Below, piece after piece: positions 43,605 through 52,498 of a stretch of 64,000 nucleotides of DNA. The notes beneath the pieces were generated by a model, which saw only the letters and a list, made by a program, of their open reading frames with translations, did not search any database and had not been told where the DNA came from. Both the position numbers and the translations under genes were made by a program. The stretch comes from Fibrobacter sp. UWB10. GTDB lineage: Bacteria > Fibrobacterota > Fibrobacteria > Fibrobacterales > Fibrobacteraceae. The stretch lies in NCBI RefSeq assembly GCF_900182935.1, contig NZ_FXUE01000005.1, forward strand, positions 62,001-126,000, in the 5' to 3' direction. How positions within the stretch are numbered: the stretch's first letter is position 1; each line of letters opens with the position of its first letter.

Positions 43605-43815
43605 TATAGACCGGGAGGGACCGGCCCCGAGACCCCTTGGGGGAGAGGGTGCGACCAAATTCTTTTGTGGGCGCAAGCCCGTGAAAAGAATTTGGAGCTT
43701 AACGCGAACGAAGTGAGTGTTGAGCCCGTAGGGTTAGACCGCAACCTTGCGCAAGCAAGGAATATTGCGGGCTAACAGTCCCTTTTCCTAAGGCGCAGCC
43801 GCAGTCCCTTTTCCC
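43605..43815 (+). repeat. Palindromic block with GCAA-loop hairpins and tRNA 3'-end duplications
   Basis: Two hairpins with GCAA tetraloops are visible: CCAAATTCTTTT...GGGC-GCAA-GCCC...AAAAGAATTTGG (43653-43693), and CCTTGC-GCAA-GCAAGG within CGCAA...TTGCG (about 43739-43769). AGTCCCTTTTCC, the 3' end of the adjacent tRNA, recurs at 43777-43788 and, one base longer, at 43803-43815. The following gap to 43993 is AT-rich and probably holds the promoter of the regulator gene. Confidence 0.6.
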
Positions 43816-43993
43816 TATACGCCAAATCACATAATTTGCCTCATGCACAAAGTGCGAAGCCCCTTCCACCCGTATAATAAAATTCCAATTTCTTAACATT
43901 ATACACAAAATTATACATTTCAGCAAAAATTCGCAGATTTTGTATAGAAATACTATTCTCCACCGCCCTGTAGTAGAATATATTTAGAGTACT

Positions 43994-44836
43994 ATGAAAT
44001 CTGTAATTGAATACGAAGACTATCGTTTATTCATGAACGATTACTACGAATGGAAAAAGCGGACCTCCGCTTTTTCGTGGAGAGAATTTACCAAGAAAGG
44101 TGGGTTCACCTCCCCCAATTACATGAAGCTCGTTTGCGAAGGCAAGAGCGGATTGTCTAAAACGGGAATCGAACGCGCCGCCGACGCCATGGACCTCATT
44201 GGCGCCGAACGCGAGTACTTTAGGCAACTCGTCAAATTCGGACAATCCAAGAGAGACGCCGACAAAAAGGCAGCTTACTCCGAAATGAAAGAAATCGCCA
44301 GCGCCCACAAAGTCCGCGTTCTTGAAGGCGAATCAGTTTCCTTTTATGAATCGTGGAAGTACCCCGTGCTGCGTGAGCTAGCACCCATGATGCCGGGTGC
44401 CAAGCCGTTCGATATCGCCAAAGCGTGCGGCAACGCATTTTCTGCCGAAGAAATCCGCAACGCACTTGCATTTTTAACTCGCGCAAAATTTCTGAAAAAG
44501 ACGGCTAATGACACCTACGAACAAGTAGAGCGATCGCTCCAGATGTCAGTTGCCGCCATGCCAACACTCGTTCGTGAAATGCACAAGGAAATGGCGGACT
44601 TCGCCAAAGACGCCATTGAGAAATACCCTGTAGAAGAACGAAACTTCACCGGCATTACCATGGGCATCGATGATGAAGACTATGCCGAAATTTTAAAAGA
44701 ACTCGAAGCGTGTCGCAAGAGAATCATCTCTATCGCAACCGCCAAGAAAGGCGGCAACCGCGTGTATCGATTGAACATGCAGCTATTTCCGCTTACAGAC
44801 AAAGTTCAAAACATTAAAACATCTCAAAAAAAATAG
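43994..44836 (+). CDS. TIGR02147/DUF4423-type regulator
   Basis: A 280-residue cytoplasmic protein of a family with many paralogues in Fibrobacter. Typical features are the N terminus IEYEDYRLFMNDYYEWKK, then SWREFTKKGGFTSPNYMKLVCEGKSGLS, which resembles a DNA-binding helix-turn-helix, and the DUF4423-like C-terminal part (FYESWKYPVLRELA...EIRNALAFLTRAKFLKK...NFTGITMGIDDEDY). It is presumed to regulate the lipoprotein gene that starts 11 bp downstream. Molecular function is unproven. The region upstream is AT-rich with no clear ribosome site. Confidence 0.82.
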   Translation: MKSVIEYEDYRLFMNDYYEWKKRTSAFSWREFTKKGGFTSPNYMKLVCEGKSGLSKTGIERAADAMDLIGAEREYFRQLVKFGQSKRDADKKAAYSEMKEIASAHKVRVLEGESVSFYESWKYPVLRELAPMMPGAKPFDIAKACGNAFSAEEIRNALAFLTRAKFLKKTANDTYEQVERSLQMSVAAMPTLVREMHKEMADFAKDAIEKYPVEERNFTGITMGIDDEDYAEILKELEACRKRIISIATAKKGGNRVYRLNMQLFPLTDKVQNIKTSQKK

Positions 44837-44847
44837 GGGGCACAACT

Positions 44848-46068
44848 ATGAAGAACAAACTATTTATTTCTGCAGCGACCATAATCGCACTGACAGCCTG
44901 TTCCGATTCGGACAAAGCCGCAGGCGGCTCCATCGAAGACAACAACGCCTCTTTAGATGAATGGTTCAACTACGGTTCGGATTGGAAAGAATCCGCATAC
45001 ACAAAAATCGATGGCGGTAAAATCGCCATGGCAGAAGGCAACAAAACCGGCTCCCGCGTAGAATGCACCGCCGACAGCGCCACGTTTGCAATGACAATCC
45101 AAATCGAAGACGGCGTATCCATTAGCACTCAGCAGGCTACAAATCTTGGAAATTCGTGCGATTCCATTTACACCGCATTCAAGACAAGTTGCACGAACTT
45201 TTCAAACAGCGAATTTTTTGTACACAACGCTCGTACAAGCAACGGCTGTAAAGACGGAGCTTTCAAAGCCGCATGCGTCATAAACGGAATAGAAGACAGT
45301 TCGGCAAAGGCCTTGATTTCTGAATTCAGCGCCGCCGCAGCAACACGCTGTTCCGACATGTCCAAGGGCGCGAAAACATCAACAGGCAGATACGAAACAG
45401 CTTTATCATCAGCCAGGGAAGACGATGGTTTCAGTTCGTCATCAAGCTTTATCGAAGAAGAAATCATAATACCACAGCAGCCAATCGATACGATTGTAAC
45501 TATTGACAGCAGCAAGACCCTTGAAAACTATACTTTGCAGTATGCATCCAGCGCCGAACAGCTCTCTTTTGACAAACATGTGATAGCCTACAACGGTACA
45601 CCCAGAAGGGCCTGCGTCGAATTCGCGGAACAAAGTTCAGGTGTCAACACAAACGACTTAATCACAAACTACCCCATATTCCAAATCGACACAAACGACA
45701 TTCCGACTTGTTTCCCGATGACGGCAAAACTAATGAGCGAACAACCGACAGAAAAAGAGTGCCGTTACTTCATGACGCTTTCTATTGACGGGACCCAGCC
45801 CACAGGACATGTTCTAAGCAACATTACCAACGACGAACTTGAATTTACAAGTACCTACCCAAGTGGAATGTGCGTCAGGACAAACATGTTCCAATCCGTA
45901 TACTTCTTAATCGAAGATTGCGACAACGAAATCAACCCAGCAGATCCGCAAACCACCCATAAAACCCTTGAAAGCGAAATCTGGAAATGCGAAGACGGAG
46001 AGTCCAGTCCAAGCCCCATCGTGAATTCATACGGGGAATGGTTTAGCGAAAGACTCATCAACGAATAA
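44848..46068 (+). CDS. Lipoprotein of unknown function paired with the TIGR02147-type regulator
   Basis: A 406-residue lipoprotein: signal MKNKLFISAATIIALTAC with lipobox LTAC and Ser-Asp after the cysteine. The mature protein has many cysteines (about a dozen), suggesting disulfides outside the cytoplasm, and a Ser-rich patch (DDGFSSSSSFIEEE, near residue 195) dividing two halves. The ATG at 44848 follows AGGGGG. I do not recognise a domain. Its tight linkage to the regulator suggests a two-gene unit in which the regulator controls or senses this surface protein. Confidence 0.8.
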   Translation: MKNKLFISAATIIALTACSDSDKAAGGSIEDNNASLDEWFNYGSDWKESAYTKIDGGKIAMAEGNKTGSRVECTADSATFAMTIQIEDGVSISTQQATNLGNSCDSIYTAFKTSCTNFSNSEFFVHNARTSNGCKDGAFKAACVINGIEDSSAKALISEFSAAAATRCSDMSKGAKTSTGRYETALSSAREDDGFSSSSSFIEEEIIIPQQPIDTIVTIDSSKTLENYTLQYASSAEQLSFDKHVIAYNGTPRRACVEFAEQSSGVNTNDLITNYPIFQIDTNDIPTCFPMTAKLMSEQPTEKECRYFMTLSIDGTQPTGHVLSNITNDELEFTSTYPSGMCVRTNMFQSVYFLIEDCDNEINPADPQTTHKTLESEIWKCEDGESSPSPIVNSYGEWFSERLINE

Positions 46069-46121
46069 TATTTTCATTTCCCTAAAAAGAAAACGCCCCA
46101 CTCGGTTAGGAGTGCCGTGAG

Positions 46122-46157
46122 CAACAAACGTCTGGTATAAACCAGACGTGGTTGCGA
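46122..46157 (+). other. Strong hairpin after the lipoprotein gene
   Basis: GCAAC-AA-ACGTCTGGT-ATAA-ACCAGACGT-G-GTTGC. It has no T run, so it is either a weak terminator or a palindromic repeat. Confidence 0.6.
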
Positions 46158-46204
46158 GAGCGAGCGCATATCAACTTTTTCCAGCTTTAGCGCGAGCGGT
46201 ATAT

Positions 46205-46230
46205 AAAAAGCACCCTGCAGAGCAGGGTGC
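46205..46230 (-). terminator. Terminator of the infC-rpmI-rplT operon
   Basis: On the minus strand GCACCCTGC-TCT-GCAGGGTGC followed by TTTTTA, 39 bp after the rplT stop. Confidence 0.88.
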
Positions 46231-46268
46231 AATTTCTCGCGTGAAGATGAAGCTAAGCTTCAGCTCAA

Positions 46269-46619
46269 TTAAGCAGCCTTCACAGTTTCAACGACCTTAG
46301 CAAAAGCTGCCGGATCGGCGACGGCCATATCGGCGAGAACCTTGCGGTTCATCTGGATGTTGGCCTTGGAAAGCTTGTAAATGAACTGGCTGTAGCTGAT
46401 GCCATATTCGCGGACAGCTGCGTTCAAGCGAGTGATCCACAGAGAGCGGAAGTCACCCTTCTTGTCACGGCGGTGAGCGTAGGCATACTGACCGGCGTGG
46501 GCAACGGCGTCAATAGCAAGGCGAAGGTTCGACTTGCGACGGCCATAGAAACCCTTAGCGGCCTTGAGGATGTTTTTGCGGCGTTCGCGGGAAGGAACTC
46601 TGGTTTTAGCGCGTGGCAT
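46269..46619 (-). CDS. rplT: 50S ribosomal protein L20
   Basis: A 116-residue basic ribosomal protein with the typical start [20 protein letters not shown] and the conserved [15 protein letters not shown]. It binds 23S rRNA early in assembly, and in other bacteria L20 represses its own operon. It is the last gene of infC-rpmI-rplT and lies 11 bp after rpmI. Confidence 0.97.
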   Translation of the reverse strand: MPRAKTRVPSRERRKNILKAAKGFYGRRKSNLRLAIDAVAHAGQYAYAHRRDKKGDFRSLWITRLNAAVREYGISYSQFIYKLSKANIQMNRKVLADMAVADPAAFAKVVETVKAA

Positions 46620-46630
46620 TCTTACACTCC

Positions 46631-46828
46631 TTATGCAACGACAAGCAGACGCTTGACATGGTAAACATCGACTTTCTTAACGAGAGCGCCCTTACGCAGG
46701 TTACGCTTACGCTTCGTGGACATCTTGGCAAGAATGTGGCGCATGCCAGCACGCTTGAACTTGACGTGGCCGGAGCCAGTCAGGCGGAAGCGCTTCTTAG
46801 CACCGCTGTGTGTTTTCATCTTAGGCAT
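46631..46828 (-). CDS. rpmI: 50S ribosomal protein L35
   Basis: A 65-residue, very basic protein with the L35 signature [19 protein letters not shown] and [17 protein letters not shown]. It is the middle gene of infC-rpmI-rplT. Normal length. Confidence 0.97.
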   Translation of the reverse strand: MPKMKTHSGAKKRFRLTGSGHVKFKRAGMRHILAKMSTKRKRNLRKGALVKKVDVYHVKRLLVVA

Positions 46829-46846
46829 TTTTACCTCTTTAGGTTA

Positions 46847-47473
46847 TTAAGTTGAAGCCTCACCTGCTGCCATGGGCTCGGTTACGGGCTTTGGTGCCGG
46901 GGCCTGCTTCTTGGCAGTGCCTGCACCGCGTTTCGGACCGTAAATCGAGAGCATTGTGTTGCCTTCGACTCGCGAATCCATTTCCAAGTCGCCGTACTGG
47001 AGCAAGTCTTCTTTAGCGCGCTCCATCAGGCGTTTGCCGTAGTCCATGTGCGCCATTTCGCGCCCACGGAACTGCATAATAAGCTTGACCTTCATGCCAT
47101 CCTGCAAGAACTCGGCGGCCTGCTTGATCCTGTACAGGTAGTCGTTCTCGGCAGTCTTCGGGTGCATCTTGATTTCTTTAAGCTTCACCACGTGCTGCTT
47201 GGCCTTTGCGGCCTTGGCCTTCTTGATCTGTTCAAACTTGTACTTGCCGTAGTTGATGATACGGCATACAGGCGGCTTAGCATTGGGAGACACTTCCACC
47301 AGGTCCAGTCCGGCGTCCTTGGCCATCTGGAGAGCCTGTTTGGTATCCATGATGACGGCCTCGCCATCGTCCTTGACAAGACGGATCGGGGAAATGCGAA
47401 TGTCTTCGTTAATGCGGGTTCCATCACTCTGTCTGTTCGGCATGCGACGGTCGCGGGGGTTTTGTAACGCCAA
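46847..47473 (-). CDS. infC: Translation initiation factor IF-3
   Basis: A 208-residue factor that prevents subunit joining and checks the start codon. The N-terminal domain (RINEDIRISPIRLVKDDGE) and C-terminal domain (LKEIKMHPKTAENDY, MQFRGREMAHMDYG) are clear. The C terminus carries an Ala/Lys/Pro extension. The best start is TTG at 47473, with AGAGG nine bases upstream. A later ATG at 47443 lacks a ribosome site. A rare start fits infC elsewhere, where IF-3 represses its own translation by rejecting a non-AUG codon. It is divergent from tRNA-Gly(TCC). Confidence 0.93.
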   Translation of the reverse strand: MALQNPRDRRMPNRQSDGTRINEDIRISPIRLVKDDGEAVIMDTKQALQMAKDAGLDLVEVSPNAKPPVCRIINYGKYKFEQIKKAKAAKAKQHVVKLKEIKMHPKTAENDYLYRIKQAAEFLQDGMKVKLIMQFRGREMAHMDYGKRLMERAKEDLLQYGDLEMDSRVEGNTMLSIYGPKRGAGTAKKQAPAPKPVTEPMAAGEAST

Positions 47474-47560
47474 GTTAAGCTACCTCTAGGTAAAATTGTT
47501 ATTGTGGCGCTAAATATAGTTTTTTTAATAAAAAATGCAAGAACTTTTTAATGAACCCCT

Positions 47561-47587
47561 TTGAAAATAGGCGGATTTTTGTATAAT
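47561..47587 (+). promoter_or_regulatory. Promoter of tRNA-Gly(TCC)
   Basis: TTGAAA (47561-47566) and a perfect TATAAT (47582-47587) with a short 15-bp spacer, 11 bp before the tRNA. Confidence 0.65.
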
Positions 47588-47598
47588 TGGTCTTGCTC

Positions 47599-47670
47599 GC
47601 GGCGGTAGCTCAATGGTAGAGCCTTAGCCTTCCAAGCTAATGGTTGCCGGTTCGATCCCGGTCCGCCGCT
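47599..47670 (+). tRNA. tRNA-Gly(TCC)
   Basis: A 72-nt cloverleaf: acceptor GCGGCGG/CCGCCGC, D arm GCTC/GAGC, anticodon stem TTAGC/GCTAA with loop CTTCCAA (TCC at 47631-47633), T arm GCCGG-TTCGATC-CCGGT. The T loop is canonical, unlike the GCC isoacceptor in this window. CCA is not encoded. Confidence 0.97.
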
Positions 47671-47673
47671 CTT

Positions 47674-47703
47674 AGACCCTTCTTCGGAAGGGTCTTTTTT
47701 TTT
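47674..47703 (+). terminator. Terminator after tRNA-Gly(TCC)
   Basis: AGACCCTTC-TTCG-GAAGGGTCT with a C(TTCG)G tetraloop, followed by nine T. Confidence 0.94.
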
Positions 47704-47735
47704 GTATTAGCCCCACACTGAGGGGCTTTTTGAAG

Positions 47736-48434
47736 TTACTCAACGAATGTCAGAGGAATGGTAACCTTGCTCTTGTCGTAGTTGCCGCTCGTGAATTTCC
47801 ATTGCAGAATATCTTCCAGGACAGCCTGTTCAAACTCAGGATTGCCAAGGGTCGACTCCAGAATTTCAACATTTTCGACCGTTCCATTCTCTACGATGAC
47901 GATTTTCACGCGCATTTTGCCGCCAAGGCCCGATTGTTCCTGCAAATGCTTGTTAAAGATGGGGCGCAGGCGTTCGCGCTTGTTCGTTTCCACCACAAGC
48001 AGGATATCCTTGCCAGAGCGTTCATTCTTGGCGCAGGCGACGCCTTCGGCAGAAAAGGAAACCGTCGTTTCGACGACGAAAGACTTTATACCGCTGACAT
48101 CGTACTTCCACAGCGTCAAATCTTCTTTAATTGCATTTTCCAGTTCCGGGTCATCCAAGTTCGATTTGACAATTCTTACGCTATCTACATCACCACTAGA
48201 GCCAAGCGCCAATCTCACAGTCATTTCGCCGGCGGCATCGGGGTGATCTTTGCGATACTGGTCATAAACAGGGCGAATACGGTCCAAGACGCTTGTAACG
48301 ACATCGGATTCGGCATTGCCTTCAAGCGATTTGTTCGCATCTTGCGACACCGTGGATTTAGAAGATGCGCAAGCAACAAGGCTTGCCAAAACGGCAAACA
48401 GAGCCAAAAACTTAGTGAAAGTGCGTAATTTCAT
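47736..48434 (-). CDS. Lipoprotein with two tandem TonB-C/AgmX-PglI-like domains
   Basis: A 232-residue lipoprotein (lipobox LVAC, signal about 1-21). The mature part consists of two similar segments of about 80 residues. One has IRPVYDQYRKDHPDAAGEMTV..DVDSVRIVKSNLDDPELENAI; the other has LRPIFNKHLQEQSGLGGKMRV..TVENVEILESTLGNPEFEQAV, each ending in LxxWKF/Y. This fold resembles TonB C-terminal or AgmX/PglI C-terminal domains of periplasmic proteins. Duplication is clear; a role in periplasm-spanning energy or secretion systems is an inference. It is convergent with tRNA-Gly(TCC) and ends 32 bp from its terminator. Confidence 0.8.
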   Translation of the reverse strand: MKLRTFTKFLALFAVLASLVACASSKSTVSQDANKSLEGNAESDVVTSVLDRIRPVYDQYRKDHPDAAGEMTVRLALGSSGDVDSVRIVKSNLDDPELENAIKEDLTLWKYDVSGIKSFVVETTVSFSAEGVACAKNERSGKDILLVVETNKRERLRPIFNKHLQEQSGLGGKMRVKIVIVENGTVENVEILESTLGNPEFEQAVLEDILQWKFTSGNYDKSKVTIPLTFVE

Positions 48435-48512
48435 AAGATATTCAAAATCCCTTTAAGCAAATAATACAAAAAAAGCAGTTTAAAGTTTTCATGAACTTTC
48501 TAAATTTTACAC

Positions 48513-49673
48513 ATGCTCTTTGAACAAGCCATTGCACATCAGGTTCCGGGCTATACCCGTGAAGCCGACTCCGCCCACGGCGAATCGCTCGCCATGCTCG
48601 ACTATAAAGACGAACTCCGAATCAAGGACCTCGCCATTCAAGAATTTTGGGATGTAAATCGCCTCGCGGGCACTCCGCAGAAGGTGATCGCAAGCCCCAT
48701 GCCGCGCGCTTATCGCACCACAAGTAAGCGCCGTGTGTTCATGCAGCCGGGCAACCTGCAGTTCGACCGTCAGGAATCGATGCTCGAACCCGAAGAGCAC
48801 AACAAGATTTACGATTTTCTTTTCGAAAAGCTGATTACGCCGGCATACAAGCCGCTCGCCTATGCGCTCAACTGGATTATTATTCGCGGCACCTACCAGT
48901 ACCGCGTGGTGATTTTCAACATCAAGAAGATCGATGCAAGCATCGTGCGCAAGCTCAAGCTGATTTCGGACGCCCTGAAGGAAACGCCTTTCAAGGTGAC
49001 CGCGGCACACGCCTACGTAGACACGACCGAATCGGATTACTATCTGGAATCAAAGCGCCCGACCGAAGGCTTAAACTTCAAGCAGCTTTACGGTCCGCGC
49101 GAAATGAGTCTTGGACTCGGCAAGTTCAGCCTGCGCTACCCCGTCACGGGATTCAGCCAGATTAACGAGAGCCAGATTCACAACCTAATCAAGGCCGCAA
49201 GCCGCTTACTCAGCTTGGGCAAAGAAGACCATTTTCTGGATTTGTACTGCGGATACGGTCTGTTCAGTTTTGCGCTCGGCGAAGCCGCCAAATCGGTTCT
49301 CGGCGTGGAATGGGAAGGTCCGTCTATCGACTGCGCAAAGGCTTCTGCCAAGCACCTTAAAAAGTCTTACCGCTTTATCGCCGGCAAGATCGACGAAATG
49401 TTCGTGCAGACGCGACTCCCGCGGCCGATCCCTGGCGAACCCGAAAAAATCCTGCTGGACCCGCCGCGTAAGGGCTGCGAACCGGGCGTGATTCACGCGC
49501 TCGCCATGCGTAAGCCGATTCGCGTATGCCACGTGTTCTGCGGCACCGACGAAATTCCCGCCTCACTCAAGGAATGGGAACGCTACGGCTACCGCGTGCG
49601 CGAAGTGCAACCGTTGGACTTGTTTCCCGGCACCCCGCACCTCGAAACCATCGTGATGCTGGAAAGAAAGTAA
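48513..49673 (+). CDS. TrmA/RumA-family RNA (uracil-5-)-methyltransferase
   Basis: A 386-residue SAM-dependent enzyme methylating C5 of a uracil in rRNA or tRNA. Motifs include QINESQIHNL, motif I FLDLYCGYGLFSFALG (near residue 247), LLDPPRKGCEPGVI, the catalytic cysteine in HVFCGTDEIPASL, and the C-terminal DLFPGTPHLETIVMLER. There is no N-terminal TRAM domain with the Cys cluster of RlmD, so RlmC- or TrmA-type substrates are equally possible. It is divergent from the lipoprotein at 47736-48434. The ATG at 48513 is only weakly supported by a ribosome site. Confidence 0.87.
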   Translation: MLFEQAIAHQVPGYTREADSAHGESLAMLDYKDELRIKDLAIQEFWDVNRLAGTPQKVIASPMPRAYRTTSKRRVFMQPGNLQFDRQESMLEPEEHNKIYDFLFEKLITPAYKPLAYALNWIIIRGTYQYRVVIFNIKKIDASIVRKLKLISDALKETPFKVTAAHAYVDTTESDYYLESKRPTEGLNFKQLYGPREMSLGLGKFSLRYPVTGFSQINESQIHNLIKAASRLLSLGKEDHFLDLYCGYGLFSFALGEAAKSVLGVEWEGPSIDCAKASAKHLKKSYRFIAGKIDEMFVQTRLPRPIPGEPEKILLDPPRKGCEPGVIHALAMRKPIRVCHVFCGTDEIPASLKEWERYGYRVREVQPLDLFPGTPHLETIVMLERK

Positions 49674-49678
49674 GCCTT

Positions 49679-52441
49679 TTATTTCTTAATCGGTAACGTT
49701 CTCAACAGAGAATCCAGTCGTTCCGTATACTGGATTGCTCCAAGGTAGCTGACATGATAAGCGTTTGCTGCCATTTCTTCGGTATAGTCATGTAGGCCAT
49801 CCTTGTTTTCATCGAAAATAAGGATTCCCATATCAGCAACCTCTTGAATCAATTCATGAGCAACCGTTCTTGATGGTCCAAAAATATCGAAGGCTTCCGT
49901 CTCCCTATAAGCCGGATTACGCGGCGTAATGGTGGCGATAACGGTCATACCACAAGAATCAGCCATCTGCTTTATCGACTTGATTGCATTCAAGCCCCTT
50001 TGGACAATAGGCAAGTCCGCAGTCATTTTTGAAATATCAACAGAAATTTCCGGCACAAGCCAGCCCTTGAAAGGCAAAAGGAATGTGTTTTTGAGATATT
50101 GTTGAGAGAACAAATCCCTCGGATATTCTTGATCCAGACTGAAATCGGCAATTTCATCTTTAGTTTCGGCGGTCAAGTGTTTTGCGTCATACAGCATTCC
50201 CGGAGAACGGTTTATCAACCAGCCCGCATGTTCATCATAATTTCTGTAAAGCAATCCCGGAGAAAGTTCCACGATAACAATCTTAACATTGGGAGCATAC
50301 GGCAAGATGTAGTTTCGCAGCAAATACTCGCCAAGATGAACATCGCCTAACGATACGCCCATGTTTAAAGTACGGTAGGATTCCATCATGGGTTCGACAA
50401 GCGCATCCAAAATCATGGAACTTCCAAAAGCAACCGCTTCCGCTTCATCTTTGTATTTCCAGAAATCCTTCAGGTGCATCGCCAATTCAACCGACGAGAA
50501 CACGAACGTATTCGATGCGTCATATTCAAAATAAACCCCAGCACTATCCTTATCGACAACAGGCTTTGGATGACTAGAATTTTCTTGACGAATCCACAAA
50601 GACGGGTGCCAAAGTTCTCCACCCTGAACAAGCTTATGAACACTACTATCTTTGAGGTCTACCAATGCAATGTATTCATGCGCATCGTTGATATTGGTAA
50701 GGGATACGACCACCAAATTGCTGGCAGAATCCTTCAATATACCACTCACCCATTCGCTATGATCAAAACGGAATCCCGTAATCGTCGGTACAGATTGAAT
50801 CAAATTGCCTAAGCTATCAACAATCAGCAATTCTTCGTGAACTCGATAATTTGTTCCCGTAAAGCTATGGCCCGTTTTTCCACCAAAATCAAGGAACAAA
50901 GTCCGCTTGCTTCCATCTTTTGACAACGAAACATTACAAGCCTGTTCTTCATTATACCAGATAACATCTTGGCCTTCGCCCGATTCAGACTCCACGCGGG
51001 CGCGAAGCCTTGTCGAGCCCGAAACCGCCAAGCGTTCGTCATCAGAAATTCCACCATGATACGCCCCATTGAATAGTTTGCGAGGCGTTCCAAATTCACG
51101 ATTTGCAAACGGGACTTCCCATGTACTTTCCTGTTCAAACTGGGAACCATTATTATTGTAGGCCGACGTCACGTAGACAATTACAGTATCGCCATTCGGC
51201 TTCACTTTCCATCTCGGAATAGTTGCGCTACCTTCTACTTCCAGCTTTACCAGATTGTGTCCAAGGTCATCTAAATCGCGAACATAAATAGACGAAAATT
51301 CAGCCTCGCCTTCCATCGATGTGCAGAAAGCAACTCGCTGGCCATCAGGCGAAATTTCTGGATGATAAACATCTATGGTATCTTCGATTTCAAAAACTTT
51401 CGGTTCTTTTGAAGCATAGTTCACATAGACAAGATTATGGGTTTCGTCGTTTCTGAAAACAAGCTTGACTTTGTAGGAATCCGTGAGTTTCCTAAGTTCA
51501 GCATCATTAACCAAAGGCGTTACCGGAGTCAACAGAATATTTTTATCGTCAGAAAGATATTCCGCATCTGGAATCGAGCCATACGCAAGACGAAAACCGA
51601 CATAATCTGCCCTACTAGAATAAAAGACCGGATAATCATCCCCTCTTTTATACAAATACATTTCATTCGGATCCTTATGGAAGCTTCCGCCTTTGACAAC
51701 ACCAGCCGTAGTATTGCTATTGACCATTCCGCCCACAAAGTTTTTCATGACGCCGCCATTAAACGAGGCGCGGCCATCATTCACCCATTCCAGAAGGTTT
51801 CCGGCCATATCGCAAAGATACTGGGTATTTTCATTTGACGAACAAACCTTATGAGCTGTCAAACCTGAATTAAGAAAGTTCCAGCTTTGTTCCGGATTCC
51901 AGACTTGTTCTGCAGCAAACATCCATTCCGCTTCTGTCGGCAATCTAAAGCCATTTGCGTTGGGCATAAAGGCAAAGCCATTCATGTTCATGCAGTGCAG
52001 TTCAGCATCTAATTCCATCGACGAATAAGCATATACGGAATCAAGTCCATGTTGTTTACTTAAGGCATTCGCATAAAGAACCGCATCGTAGAATGTCACA
52101 TTGGATACCGGCATAGAATCTTCAGCACATTTCAAATTCAAACCGGAAATGCGATTCATTACGCTATCAAAATCTTCGCAAAGAACTTCATGGCGAGAAA
52201 TCGAATAGTCATAAGTAAAATCGACTCGCATTGGCGAACGTTCATCTAGCTTTGACGCCAGATCTTCGGTACCTAAGACAACGCTCTTTCCGCTTGCCAA
52301 GACATGAACCATACCAGGCATCGGATCGTTTTCAAACACGACATCAGAAGGGGCCGTACTACTTGAAGAACCATCGGAAGAACACGACGCCATCAATAGT
52401 GCCAACGAAAATGCACAGAAAATTTGAAGAAGATTTTTCAC
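49679..52441 (-). CDS. TIGR02171-type large lipoprotein with FGE-sulfatase-like domain
   Basis: A 920-residue lipoprotein (lipobox MASC, then Ser-rich SSDGSSSS). The N-terminal third resembles the formylglycine-generating-enzyme fold (FMPNANGFRLPTEAEWMFAAE, DMAGNLLEWVNDG, VVKGGSFHKD, VGFRLAY). A TolB/WD40-like propeller follows (HPEISPDGQRVAFCTS, near residue 380). The last third (IVELSPGLLY...VIATITPRNPAYRET...DENKDGLHDYTEEMAANAYHVSYLG) looks like an SGNH-type hydrolase-like region. I believe this order matches the paralogous TIGR02171 family of F. succinogenes, function unknown. The start is GTG at 52441 without a clear ribosome site. Enzymatic activity is not demonstrated for any part. Confidence 0.8.
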   Translation of the reverse strand: MKNLLQIFCAFSLALLMASCSSDGSSSSTAPSDVVFENDPMPGMVHVLASGKSVVLGTEDLASKLDERSPMRVDFTYDYSISRHEVLCEDFDSVMNRISGLNLKCAEDSMPVSNVTFYDAVLYANALSKQHGLDSVYAYSSMELDAELHCMNMNGFAFMPNANGFRLPTEAEWMFAAEQVWNPEQSWNFLNSGLTAHKVCSSNENTQYLCDMAGNLLEWVNDGRASFNGGVMKNFVGGMVNSNTTAGVVKGGSFHKDPNEMYLYKRGDDYPVFYSSRADYVGFRLAYGSIPDAEYLSDDKNILLTPVTPLVNDAELRKLTDSYKVKLVFRNDETHNLVYVNYASKEPKVFEIEDTIDVYHPEISPDGQRVAFCTSMEGEAEFSSIYVRDLDDLGHNLVKLEVEGSATIPRWKVKPNGDTVIVYVTSAYNNNGSQFEQESTWEVPFANREFGTPRKLFNGAYHGGISDDERLAVSGSTRLRARVESESGEGQDVIWYNEEQACNVSLSKDGSKRTLFLDFGGKTGHSFTGTNYRVHEELLIVDSLGNLIQSVPTITGFRFDHSEWVSGILKDSASNLVVVSLTNINDAHEYIALVDLKDSSVHKLVQGGELWHPSLWIRQENSSHPKPVVDKDSAGVYFEYDASNTFVFSSVELAMHLKDFWKYKDEAEAVAFGSSMILDALVEPMMESYRTLNMGVSLGDVHLGEYLLRNYILPYAPNVKIVIVELSPGLLYRNYDEHAGWLINRSPGMLYDAKHLTAETKDEIADFSLDQEYPRDLFSQQYLKNTFLLPFKGWLVPEISVDISKMTADLPIVQRGLNAIKSIKQMADSCGMTVIATITPRNPAYRETEAFDIFGPSRTVAHELIQEVADMGILIFDENKDGLHDYTEEMAANAYHVSYLGAIQYTERLDSLLRTLPIKK

Positions 52442-52498
52442 AAGAAATAATATAGAAATCTAAATTGCTATTTTTTTCTTATTATTCAAAGGAGCAAG

